Positions 18,528-26,177 of a DNA stretch of 64,000 bases are shown piece after piece. Both the position numbers and the translations under genes were made by a program. The notes under the pieces were generated by a model, which saw only the letters and a program-made list of their open reading frames with translations, made no database searches and was not told where the DNA came from. Every line of letters begins with the position of its first letter. Position 1 is the first letter of the stretch. The stretch is taken from assembly GCF_014218705.1 (NCBI RefSeq), contig NZ_JABBJF010000014.1, forward strand, positions 43,958 through 107,957, written 5' to 3'. The DNA is from Kluyvera sichuanensis (GTDB taxonomy: Bacteria; Pseudomonadota; Gammaproteobacteria; Enterobacterales; Enterobacteriaceae).

Positions 18528-19877
18528 ATGAATTCACTCGGCCATAATCGCGTGGCTACCGCTGAGGCGGTTAACGCGGTCCCACGTACCCGGCGACGCA
18601 TCGGCATTCTGGCGCTGCTGGCCGTCGGAACAATGATTAACTATCTCGACCGTACCGTGCTCGGCATTGCCGCACCGCAACTGACCCAGGAACTGGGTAT
18701 CGGCGCGGCGGTGATGGGGATCGTCTTCTCCGCCTTCGCCTGGACCTACGCGCTGGCGCAGATCCCCGGCGGCATGTTCCTCGACCGCTTTGGCAACAAA
18801 GTGACCTATTTTCTAGCGCTGGGATTCTGGTCGCTGTTCACGCTGTTCCACGGGTTTGCCGTGGGGCTGAAATCGTTGCTGCTGTGTCGTTTTGGCCTTG
18901 GCATCAGCGAAGCGCCGTGCTTCCCGGTGAACAGCCGAGTGGTTAGTGCCTGGTTTCCTCAGCACGAGCGCGCCAAGGCAACGGCGGTCTACACCGTCGG
19001 GGAATATCTTGGCCTGGCCTGCTTTGCGCCGCTGCTGTTCTGGATTATGGACGGCTTCGGCTGGCGTACGCTGTTTATCACCGTCGGTGTGGTCGGCATC
19101 CTGTTCGCGCTGGTCTGGTGGCGCCATTATCGTGAGCCGCATGAAGATGTGCGCCTTAGCGAGCAGGAACGTGACTACATCAGCGCAGGCGGCGGCATGA
19201 CGACTGGGGCCGAGCAGCGCAAAGCTTTTAGCTGGCCGTTGGTGCGCCAGTTGTTGCGCAAACGCCAGATTGTTGGTGCCAGTATCGGTCAGTTCGCGGG
19301 TAACACCGTGCTGGTCTTCTTCCTCACCTGGTTCCCTACCTACCTGGCGACTGAACGCCATATGCCGTGGATCAAAGTAGGCTTCTTCGCCATTATGCCG
19401 TTCCTGGCGGCAGCGGGTGGTGTGATGTTCGGCGGCTGGGTGTCTGACAAACTGCTGAAAGCGACCGGTAACGCTAACCTGGGGCGTAAATTACCCATCA
19501 TTGCCGGGCTATTGATGGCAAGCTGCATCATCAGCGCCAACTGGCTTACCAGTGACACGGCGGTCATTATGGTGATGTCCTTTGCCTTCTTTGGGCAGGG
19601 AATGGTCGGCCTCGGCTGGACCTTAATTTCCGATATGGCGCCAAAAGGGCTAGGTGGCTTGACCGGCGGGCTGTTCAACTTCTGCGCCAACCTGGCGGGG
19701 ATCCTCACGCCGCTGGTGATTGGCTTTATCGTTGCGGCGTTCGGCAACTTCTTCTACGCGCTGTTCTATATCGGCGGTGCGGCGCTGCTCGGCGTGGTGG
19801 CTTATCTGTTTATCCTTGGCGACGTGAAACGCATTGAGCTGGATCTGCCGGAGCAGGAGGGCACTCATGCAAATTAG
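18528..19877 (+). CDS. MFS transporter, ACS family; likely shikimate/quinate uptake
   Basis: A 449-aa, 12-helix major facilitator protein. TM1 carries MINYLDRTVLGIAAPQL, and between TM2 and TM3 is FLDRFGNKVTY, typical of the anion:cation symporter subfamily (GudP/ExuT/phthalate type) that imports organic acids. GISEAPCFPVNSRVVSAWFP in TM4 is also typical. Lies between the dehydratase and the shikimate dehydrogenase (its stop overlaps the latter's start by 11 bp), so a hydroaromatic acid is the likely substrate; this is from context only. Confidence 0.8.
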   Translation: MNSLGHNRVATAEAVNAVPRTRRRIGILALLAVGTMINYLDRTVLGIAAPQLTQELGIGAAVMGIVFSAFAWTYALAQIPGGMFLDRFGNKVTYFLALGFWSLFTLFHGFAVGLKSLLLCRFGLGISEAPCFPVNSRVVSAWFPQHERAKATAVYTVGEYLGLACFAPLLFWIMDGFGWRTLFITVGVVGILFALVWWRHYREPHEDVRLSEQERDYISAGGGMTTGAEQRKAFSWPLVRQLLRKRQIVGASIGQFAGNTVLVFFLTWFPTYLATERHMPWIKVGFFAIMPFLAAAGGVMFGGWVSDKLLKATGNANLGRKLPIIAGLLMASCIISANWLTSDTAVIMVMSFAFFGQGMVGLGWTLISDMAPKGLGGLTGGLFNFCANLAGILTPLVIGFIVAAFGNFFYALFYIGGAALLGVVAYLFILGDVKRIELDLPEQEGTHAN

Positions 19878-20703
19878 TGGGCATACGCGGTTAATTGCTC
19901 ATTTGGGGTACCCGACCGAAAGTTTCAAAGCACCGATGATCTACAACCCCTGGTTTGAAAACCAGGGGGTCGATGTCAAAGTGGTACCGATGGGCGTGAA
20001 GCCGGAAGATTATGCGGCGCTGATTCCGACACTCTTCACTCTGACCAATATTGCCGGCGCGCTGGTGACTATGCCGCATAAAGTCGCCACCTGCGAACTG
20101 GTGACCAGGATGAGCCCAACCGCGCAAATCGCCGGGGCCTGTAATGCGATCCGCCGGGAGGCAGACGGCACGCTCACCGGCGATATGTTTGACGGCGATG
20201 GTTTTGTCCGTGGCATCCAGCGCAAAGGCTTTCGCACTGTTGGTGCTCGTGCGCTGGTCACCGGCTGCGGCGGCGTGGGGTCGGCGATTGCCGCCTCGCT
20301 TGCTGCCGCAGGCGTCAGCGCGTTAACGCTGTTCGACGCCCGGGAAAACACGGCGAATGCGCTTGCGGCTCGGCTGCAGGCGCACTATCCGCAACTGCGA
20401 CTGACGGTGATGTCTTGCGACCCGGCAGGGCACGACCTGGTGGTGAACGCGACGCCGCTCGGTATGTCGCCCGGCGATCCGTTACCGGTTGAGATATCGC
20501 GGGTAGCTCCCGGTACGTTTATCGGTGAAGTGGTGATGAAGCAGGAATACACGCCATTTTTACAAGCGGCGATGGAACGTGGTTGCCCGGTGCAGCGCGG
20601 TACCGACATGCTGTTTGAGATGATCCCGGCCTATCTGGATTTCTTCCATTTACCGGTGGCTACACCGGAACAGCTGCAGGCGCTGGCGGACATTCGTTAC
20701 TAA
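19867..20703 (+). CDS. Shikimate/quinate dehydrogenase, AroE/YdiB family
   Basis: A 278-aa NAD(P)-dependent dehydrogenase interconverting shikimate and 3-dehydroshikimate (or quinate and 3-dehydroquinate). N-terminal substrate domain has GALVTMPHK with the catalytic lysine and GDMFDGDGF with the catalytic aspartate; the more usual NTDG motif is altered to FDG. Rossmann site VTGCGGVGSAIAASLAAAG at about residue 125; then VVNATPLGMSPGD and QRGTDMLFEMIPAYLDFF. ATG 19867 overlaps the MFS stop. It is not the biosynthetic aroE by location; the operon points to a catabolic role feeding the dehydratase. Confidence 0.85.
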   Translation: MQISGHTRLIAHLGYPTESFKAPMIYNPWFENQGVDVKVVPMGVKPEDYAALIPTLFTLTNIAGALVTMPHKVATCELVTRMSPTAQIAGACNAIRREADGTLTGDMFDGDGFVRGIQRKGFRTVGARALVTGCGGVGSAIAASLAAAGVSALTLFDARENTANALAARLQAHYPQLRLTVMSCDPAGHDLVVNATPLGMSPGDPLPVEISRVAPGTFIGEVVMKQEYTPFLQAAMERGCPVQRGTDMLFEMIPAYLDFFHLPVATPEQLQALADIRY

Positions 20704-20724
20704 AGCGCTGGTCAGTGTCGTAAT

Positions 20725-20760
20725 AGCCTGGGTAACATAACGCTTATGTCCAGGCTTTTA
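20725..20760 (+). terminator. Terminator of the shikimate operon
   Basis: AGCCTGG (20725-20731) pairs with CCAGGCT (20750-20756), with an inner stem ACATAA/TTATGT around CGC, followed by TTTTA. It separates the operon from the ModA-like gene downstream. Confidence 0.8.
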
Positions 20761-20770
20761 CGTGCTTACT

Positions 20771-21511
20771 ATGAACACCACACTCACTTTGCTGGCGGCG
20801 GGCAGCCTCCGCCGCGCTTTTATTCCGCTTCAGTCTCTCTTTACCGCTCAAACCGGGATACCCGTTGAACTTGTTTTCGGACCTGCCGGGCTACTGCGTG
20901 AGCGCATCGAGGGCGGGGCGACGTGCTCGCTCTTTGCTTCCGCTAACCGACAGCACCCGCAAACGCTCTGCGATAGCGGGCGGGCGCACGGCCTGCAGCT
21001 ATTTGCGCGCAATTCGCTAATTCTGACGGTCAGAAATACCCCGAAAACGGCAGATAAAAGCTGGCTCGAACTGTTGAGCGACCCGTCGCTGCGTCTTGGT
21101 ACATCAACGCCGCTGTGCGATCCGTCGGGAGATTACACCTGGCAGCTGTTTGAACGGCTTGAAGCGGGCTTTCCTGGACTCGGCGAATCGCTGAAACGGC
21201 GGGCAATGCCGCTAGTCGGTGGGCGCGATTCATTGACGGTGCCCGCGGGTGAAATGGCGAGCAGTTGGCTGATTCGCGAAGGGTTAGCCGATCTGTTTAT
21301 CGGCTACGCGCACTACGCAACGGCGCTGCAAGGCGAGCAGGATGTGCGCAGCGTGGTTATCCCGGCGGAGTGGAATATTCGCTGCGATTACTACATGGCT
21401 ATGTTGGACGATAGCGCCGTCGCGCGGCAGTTCTACCGGTTTATCCTCGCGGACGAAGGGCAGCGCTGCCTGCGCGATGCGGGCTTTATGTTGGCTAGCG
21501 ACGCAGAGTAA
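20771..21511 (+). CDS. ModA-like substrate-binding protein without signal peptide
   Basis: A 246-aa type II periplasmic-binding-protein fold of the molybdate/sulfate class: TLTLLAAGSLRRAFIPLQ at the start, ELVFGPAGLLRERIEGG, LFASANRQHPQTL, and the C-terminal ADEGQRCLRDAGFML. These parallel ModA, yet the protein starts directly with the first beta strand and has no signal peptide, so it is probably cytosolic unless a start is mis-set (an in-frame GTG at 20762 adds only three residues). It converges on a FecCD-type ABC importer gene cluster. It might buffer or sense an oxyanion; not established. Confidence 0.7.
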   Translation: MNTTLTLLAAGSLRRAFIPLQSLFTAQTGIPVELVFGPAGLLRERIEGGATCSLFASANRQHPQTLCDSGRAHGLQLFARNSLILTVRNTPKTADKSWLELLSDPSLRLGTSTPLCDPSGDYTWQLFERLEAGFPGLGESLKRRAMPLVGGRDSLTVPAGEMASSWLIREGLADLFIGYAHYATALQGEQDVRSVVIPAEWNIRCDYYMAMLDDSAVARQFYRFILADEGQRCLRDAGFMLASDAE

Positions 21512-22244
21512 ACAGTGGCGTGACCACGGCGGCAGGATAATCCTCAAGCTGTAGCTTGCGAACTTTGACGCCGTACGCCTGCTGTAGGTTCTGTTCCTGC
21601 ACAATTTCGTCGGTTGGCCCCGCCAGCCACTGACGGTCAGGCAACAGCAGCAGCGTATGGCTGGCGACCTGCAGCGCATGCGTGGGGTCGTGGGTGGTGA
21701 ACATCACCGTACGCGACTGTGCGTGGGCCAGATCGCTAATCAGCTGTAACACCGTTTGCTGATTCCCCAGATCCAGCGCCGAGCTGGGTTCATCCAACAG
21801 AATGTTCTGGCTGGCGCTGACCAGCGCACGGGCAATCATCACCAACTGCTGTTGGCCGCCAGACAGGTTGCTGAACAGCGCGTCGGCAAGCGCAGTGATA
21901 TTCAGCAGCGCCAGCGCGGCCATCACCTGCTGTTCATCTTCGTCCTGTGGCTGCGAGAAGAGGGCGATATGCCGCGCGCGGCCCATCAACACCACTTCCC
22001 GTACACGCCAGGCAAAGGCCGGGTGGAACGACTGTGGAACGATGCCCACGCCGCCGGTCACGGTAATATCACCTGCGATGGCCGGCAACACACCGGTGAT
22101 GGTGTCCAGCAGCGTACTTTTTCCGCGCCCGTTTGCCCCGAGAATGGCCCAGACTTCACCCGGTTGACAGTGCAGGCTGAGTGGCGCAAACAGCGGCATT
22201 TTATGGCCATACTCGAGCCGGGAAAGGGAAAGCGTTGGGGTCAT
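21495..22244 (-). CDS. ABC transporter ATPase, FecE/BtuD type
   Basis: A 249-aa ATP-binding subunit: Walker A GANGRGKST near residue 34, signature LSGGQQQLVMIARAL, Walker B NILLDEPSSALDL, H-loop FTTHDPTHAL. It belongs to the siderophore/B12/molybdate (type II) importer class. It overlaps the permease stop by 4 bp and, at its 3' end, the convergent ModA-like gene by 17 bp. Substrate not determined by the sequence; iron chelate, molybdate/tungstate or cobalamin-like are possible. Confidence 0.85.
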   Translation of the reverse strand: MTPTLSLSRLEYGHKMPLFAPLSLHCQPGEVWAILGANGRGKSTLLDTITGVLPAIAGDITVTGGVGIVPQSFHPAFAWRVREVVLMGRARHIALFSQPQDEDEQQVMAALALLNITALADALFSNLSGGQQQLVMIARALVSASQNILLDEPSSALDLGNQQTVLQLISDLAHAQSRTVMFTTHDPTHALQVASHTLLLLPDRQWLAGPTDEIVQEQNLQQAYGVKVRKLQLEDYPAAVVTPLFTLRR

Positions 22245-23248
22245 TTGAGCATTCCTTTTCGGCTTGCGCGTACCAGCATAACGGTGAACAGCGGGGCACC
22301 TACCAGCGCAGTGATGATCCCAATCGGGATTTCGGCGGCGGTCAGCGTGCGGGCGAGGTCATCCACCAGAATCATAAAGCTCGCCCCCATCCAGAATGCG
22401 CAGGGCAGCAGGCGGCGATGATCGGCGCCGGAGAGCATCCGCGCCAGGTGCGGGATCACCAGCCCCACCCAGGCGATGCTGCCGCTTACCGCCACTTGTG
22501 CCGCTACCAGCAGCGCGCAGCACAGCAGCACACCCCGGCGCAGCGCGGTAACGCGCACGCCAAGGGCACGGGCGTCTTTATCATCCAGCGACAGTAAATT
22601 GATACGCCAGCGCAGCTTGTAGAGCACCAGCGCCGCTACGGCGACGGGGATCGACAGCAGCAGCACTTTAGTCCAGTTGGCGGTGGCAAAACTGCCCAGC
22701 AACCAGAACACAATATTAGGCAGCACCTCTTCGGTATCGGCCATGTACTGCATCAGGCTCACCAGCGCGGCAAAGAAACCGCTGAGAATAATCCCGGCGA
22801 GAATCAGCACCAGCGTGCTCTCTCTTCCCTGAAGCGCGGCGAGCAGGTAGACCAGCGTCAGCGCCAGCAGGCCAAAGAAGAAGGTAGAGCCCATCATCAT
22901 TGGCATGCTGAAGCCCAGCAGAATCGCCAGCGTGCCGCCGAAGGCGGAGCCGGATGTCACGCCGATAATATGCGGGTCGACCAGCGGGTTCTGGAACACG
23001 CCCTGTAACGTCGCGCCGCACAAACCCAGCGCGCCGCCTGCCAACAGGGCCATCAGAATACGAGGAAGGCGTACGGACCAGACAATTTGATGGGCAATAT
23101 CGGCATCGCTGTGCGGATGCATGAGTTGGTTCAGTACATCGCCAATCGACAGACCATACTGCCCAAAACAAAGTGAGACCACAGCAACCACCAGGGTGAG
23201 CAACATCAGCCCACCCTGTACCGTTTTGGGATGACTACTGATGTGCAT
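22241..23248 (-). CDS. ABC transporter permease, FecCD family
   Basis: A 335-aa, about 10-helix inner-membrane permease: VRLPRILMALLAGGALGLCGATLQGVFQNPLVDPHIIGVTSGS region (family signature), GSIAWVGLVIPHLARML and the C-terminal PIGIITALVGAPLFTVML. Start MHISSHPK at 23248 overlaps the binding-protein stop by 14 bp; the longer frame to 23314 adds an arginine-rich shadow. The only permease gene of the cluster, so it presumably acts as a homodimer, as in BtuC and MolB. Confidence 0.85.
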   Translation of the reverse strand: MHISSHPKTVQGGLMLLTLVVAVVSLCFGQYGLSIGDVLNQLMHPHSDADIAHQIVWSVRLPRILMALLAGGALGLCGATLQGVFQNPLVDPHIIGVTSGSAFGGTLAILLGFSMPMMMGSTFFFGLLALTLVYLLAALQGRESTLVLILAGIILSGFFAALVSLMQYMADTEEVLPNIVFWLLGSFATANWTKVLLLSIPVAVAALVLYKLRWRINLLSLDDKDARALGVRVTALRRGVLLCCALLVAAQVAVSGSIAWVGLVIPHLARMLSGADHRRLLPCAFWMGASFMILVDDLARTLTAAEIPIGIITALVGAPLFTVMLVRASRKGMLK

Positions 23249-24308
23249 TAGCCTGCCAGTCGGTACGGTAGAAACGATGGTAGTAATCCTGCGCCTGCGC
23301 CTGCGCATCGACATCGACGTTTTTGTAGCGTTCCGGATAAAGCTTTTTCGCCATCCACAGTTCGCCGATTGCCAGCGCTTCAGGCATTGGGTAGCCCCAC
23401 GCTTTAGCGTATTCCGGCATTAACCAGACGCGATGATTTTTGACCGCATCAATGCCTTGCCACTGCGGATCGGCGGTGATTTGTTTCACCACCTCAGGGT
23501 AACGATCCTGGACGAAAATCACCTGCGGGTTCCACTGCAATACCTGCTCAAGCGAGACTTGACGCGCGCCTTTGACCGTTGCTGCCGCCACGTTCATCGC
23601 GCCCGCATGTTGCATCATCAGGCCGGTATATTTACCGGAACCGTAGGTGTTGAGATCCGGGTTCGCCATATAGACACGCACTTTCTCCGCTTGCGGAATA
23701 TTGGCGACCGGGGCGTTGAATTTCGCACGAGCGCTGAAGATGTAGTCGATAAGCTGGTTAGCTTCTGTTTTGCGGTTGACCACTTCGCCAATCAGACGAA
23801 TACCCTGCTTGAGCCCTTCGTTGTAGGCGTGCTCTTCATCCGCCATCGTCGGGTTCATCTTATTCTTCTCACCAACAGCATCTTCGCGCAGAGAAATGGC
23901 CACAACCGGGATACCCGCGTTAGTGATCTGCTGAATCATCGCTTCTGGCGCATAGTTGGCGATAAACACCACCTGCGGGTGCAGCGCCAGCAGGCTTTCG
24001 ATATTGACCTGGGTCAGGTCACCCGGCATCGGCAGTTTCTCAATGCCGGGCATAAAGCGGGCAAACTCAGGACCGAGCTGTTTTTTCCAGCTGCTCAGCA
24101 CGCCGACGATATCGTCAGAGGCGTTGAGTTGGACTAACAGGTTAAGCGTCTGGTGCTGGAGAACCACCACGCGGTTAACGGTATCGGGAAGGGTCACCTG
24201 ACGACCAAGCTGATCGGTTACGGTGCGATCGGCCAGCGCAGGGGTGGCAGCCACCAGGCTAGCGCAGGCCAGCGTCAGGCCAAGGAGTAAACGTTGTAAT
24301 GTCGACAT
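23235..24308 (-). CDS. ABC transporter periplasmic binding protein (PF01497 class)
   Basis: A 357-aa protein with signal peptide (TPALA near residue 26) and a cluster A-II binding-protein fold: DRTVTDQLGRQVTLPDTVNRVVVL, IESLLALHPQVVFIANYAP, NPQVIFVQDRYP, WGYPMPEALAIGELWMAKKLYP. Similar proteins bind ferric siderophores, haem, cobalamin or, in Haemophilus MolA, molybdate/tungstate. First gene of the three-gene unit. Between 24337 and 24360 upstream lies an inverted-repeat resembling a ModE box, and a ModA-like gene is convergent, so a molybdate/tungstate role is possible. Confidence 0.85.
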   Translation of the reverse strand: MSTLQRLLLGLTLACASLVAATPALADRTVTDQLGRQVTLPDTVNRVVVLQHQTLNLLVQLNASDDIVGVLSSWKKQLGPEFARFMPGIEKLPMPGDLTQVNIESLLALHPQVVFIANYAPEAMIQQITNAGIPVVAISLREDAVGEKNKMNPTMADEEHAYNEGLKQGIRLIGEVVNRKTEANQLIDYIFSARAKFNAPVANIPQAEKVRVYMANPDLNTYGSGKYTGLMMQHAGAMNVAAATVKGARQVSLEQVLQWNPQVIFVQDRYPEVVKQITADPQWQGIDAVKNHRVWLMPEYAKAWGYPMPEALAIGELWMAKKLYPERYKNVDVDAQAQAQDYYHRFYRTDWQANAHQ

Positions 24309-24336
24309 GGGTCACTCAGTAAGGAGGGGAATTAAA

Positions 24337-24360
24337 CGATGTGTATTTGATTATATAACG
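24337..24360. promoter_or_regulatory. ModE-box-like inverted repeat
   Basis: The left part CGATGTGTAT and the right part ATTATATAACG form an imperfect inverted repeat (CG-N-T-R-T-R-T at both ends), 29-52 bp upstream of the binding-protein start. It resembles the TATAT-N-TATAACG pattern of ModE operators as I recall it. Moderate to low confidence. Confidence 0.35.
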
Positions 24361-24435
24361 TTGGAAAATGCAAACCATCCGAGAATATTACCCCTAAATA
24401 TCTGCGGCCAATGCCGCGCATAACAAACCCTTAAC

Positions 24436-24467
24436 GAAAAAGGCCACCAGGTTTTACCCCAGTGACC
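24436..24467 (-). terminator. Terminator of the small hydrophobic ORF transcript
   Basis: On the minus strand GGTCACTGGG, loop GTAAAA, CCTGGTGGCC (10 pairs including G-U), then TTTTT. Plus-strand arms 24442-24451 and 24458-24467. The terminator is about 50-80 bases after the 30-aa ORF stop. Confidence 0.75.
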
Positions 24468-24517
24468 CGGTTCGGGCGCATGCCGTCATTGCGACGAGGC
24501 ATCACGCTCCTGTCAGG

Positions 24518-24610
24518 TTAGAGGTTGAAGAAGTGACAAACCAGCGTGACCACGATAGGCCCAATCACTGATGTCACAACCGCAATCACTAACGCTTCCC
24601 TGAACGTCAT
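24518..24610 (-). CDS. 30-aa hydrophobic peptide, candidate type I toxin
   Basis: Minus-strand ATG (24610-24608) with the ribosome site AGGCGG five bases upstream encodes MTFREALVIAVVTSVIGPIV then VTLVCHFFNL: a single membrane helix. It has its own predicted extended -10 promoter (TGGTATAAC, 24695-24700 on the plus strand), an about 78-nt leader and an intrinsic terminator, giving an mRNA of about 250 nt. Opposite this leader, on the plus strand, TTGCAA (24624-24629), a 17-bp spacer and TATCCT (24647-24652) form a promoter for a possible antisense RNA. This is the layout of Ldr/TisB/Zor-type toxin loci. Sequence resemblance to Ldr (MTF... helix) is slight. Function not proven. Confidence 0.55.
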   Translation of the reverse strand: MTFREALVIAVVTSVIGPIVVTLVCHFFNL

Positions 24611-24623
24611 ATAACCGCCTGTG

Positions 24624-24800
24624 TTGCAATGGCAACCGTACGCGGCTATCCTTGAGTCGTTGAGGTTCAAGTTTAGCCCTCGTTACGTTGCCAGGTTATA
24701 CCAAACAACGTGCGGGGGTTTTCTCTTTCCAGCAACAGGTGCCGCCGGGGATAAAGTCCCCGCAACATTGCGCCTCCCCCGAATGCTCGGGAGTGCTGAG
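24624..24800 (+). ncRNA. Possible antisense RNA opposite the small ORF leader
   Basis: The promoter-like TTGCAA-N17-TATCCT would start a plus-strand RNA near 24659 that overlaps the first about 30 bases of the predicted minus-strand mRNA leader and continues into a GC-rich structured stretch, with the hairpin CGGGGA/TCCCCG at 24746-24751 and 24757-24762 and a CCCGA/TCGGG stem near 24780. No T-run ends it. Between 24800 and 24982 I see nothing more. Confidence 0.35.
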
Positions 24801-24982
24801 ATCCTATAGCAGGCATTCAGGCGCTAGCAATCAAAATGGCTGTGTTTTTATCCAGCTATACGCTTTTCGGAATTTAGCCCGTTCAAGGCGAGATATCCCT
24901 GTAATCATTGGTCATAAATCCTCCATTCTTCATCCTTTCTTTTCTGCTTAACTGTAGATTCCGTACTTACTGGGTCGCACTT

Positions 24983-25885
24983 ATGCACCGCCGCCATTTT
25001 CTATTGGGTATCACCGCTACGCTATTTTCAGCCCGATACGGTTTCTCATCGGCCTTTTCTGCGTCATGGCAGCAACAGACGATACCGCTCTGGCCCGCTA
25101 CGCCGCCCGGTGGTGGCGGGCCGATAGGGCCGATGCGGGTAAGCCAAAAAGGGGCGCAAAGCCAGGTAGTCACGCCATCGCTTACGGTACTGACACCAAC
25201 CGCACCTAACGGCCACGGCGTATTGATTGCCGCCGGGGGAGGCTATCAGCGAATTGAGATGGCGATGGAAGGTTGGCCCGCGGCCCGCTGGCTGGTTGCC
25301 CGAGGCTATACCGCGTACCTGTTGAGCTATCGGTTACCGGGTGAGGGCTGGAACGATGGCAATCTGGTGGCGCTGCAGGACGCTCAGCGGGCGCTGCGGA
25401 TCGTAGCACAACGGGAAAAGCAGGTGAGCGCGTTGGGTTTCTCCGCCGGAGGGCATCTGCTGGGAATGGCCGCAACACGGCCGGATTATCATAGCTACCC
25501 GGCGCAGGATGCGCTGGATGAACGACCAGCAAGCGTAAGCCGTGCGGCGTTGATTTATCCTGTTATTACGCTTGAGAAGCCCTATACCCATACCGCAACG
25601 CATAAAATACTGGTGGGAAAATCGGCGACGGAAAGCGAAGAGGCCGCGTGGTCGGTGCAACAATACGTTACGCCGCGCACGCCGCCGATGTTTCTAGTAC
25701 AGGCTGAGGACGATCCGGTGTCCGATCCTCATAACACGCTTATTATGCAGGCAGCCTGTCTCCGCGAGCGGATTCCGGTAACGATGTACCGTTATCCGAC
25801 CGGCGGACATGGCTTCGCGTTAGGCAGGCCAGGGACGAAAACCGTCCAATGGCCTGCCCATTATGAAAAATGGCTACAGGAGTAG
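24983..25885 (+). CDS. Alpha/beta-hydrolase, BD-FAE/acetylesterase type, Tat-like signal
   Basis: A 300-aa esterase-like protein. It starts MHRRHFLLGITATLF, a twin-arginine-like export signal, so it may be periplasmic. The fold shows the oxyanion GGGYQRIEMAMEG, the nucleophile elbow GFSAGG at about residue 155, the acid in QAEDDPVSDP and the histidine in YPTGGHGFALG. Substrates of the family are acetylated sugars or feruloyl esters. It is a distant paralogue of the hydrolase at 43612-44679. The start at 24983 has no clear SD; upstream codons are unlikely. Confidence 0.75.
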   Translation: MHRRHFLLGITATLFSARYGFSSAFSASWQQQTIPLWPATPPGGGGPIGPMRVSQKGAQSQVVTPSLTVLTPTAPNGHGVLIAAGGGYQRIEMAMEGWPAARWLVARGYTAYLLSYRLPGEGWNDGNLVALQDAQRALRIVAQREKQVSALGFSAGGHLLGMAATRPDYHSYPAQDALDERPASVSRAALIYPVITLEKPYTHTATHKILVGKSATESEEAAWSVQQYVTPRTPPMFLVQAEDDPVSDPHNTLIMQAACLRERIPVTMYRYPTGGHGFALGRPGTKTVQWPAHYEKWLQE

Positions 25886-25888
25886 GGC

Positions 25889-26176
25889 TTACTCGATGGG
25901 CGTGAGATAGTCCAGCCGCAGCGGCTCGGCTAACAGGCTGTCCATCTGCCCGATAAAAGTCTGGAAATGCGGGAGGGACACGTGGGTCTCCAGCGCAGCC
26001 TGGTCATCCCAGGACTCGCGGACATAAAAGGTGTCCGGCTCATCGCGCAACTGAAACAGCGCGTAGTCATGGTTTCCCGGCTCCTGACGCGTCGGAGCCA
26101 GTAGCGCTTTTAGCGCCTCGCTTAACGCTTCCCGTTTTCCCGCTTTCGCCTTCAGTACGGCAATAATTGAAATCAT
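25889..26176 (-). CDS. Antibiotic-biosynthesis-monooxygenase (ABM) domain protein
   Basis: A 95-aa single ABM domain like E. coli YgiN: MISIIAVLKAKAGKREALSEALKAL, EPGNHDYALFQLRDEPDTFYVRESWDDQAALETHVSLPHFQTF. Such proteins are dimeric and often act on quinones or as heme-free monooxygenases. Start ATG 26176; the frame continues upstream only inside the neighbouring gene. It is immediately downstream (1 bp) of a quinone-oxidoreductase-like gene, so co-transcription and a shared quinone/electrophile substrate are plausible. Confidence 0.8.
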   Translation of the reverse strand: MISIIAVLKAKAGKREALSEALKALLAPTRQEPGNHDYALFQLRDEPDTFYVRESWDDQAALETHVSLPHFQTFIGQMDSLLAEPLRLDYLTPIE

Positions 26177-26177
26177 T

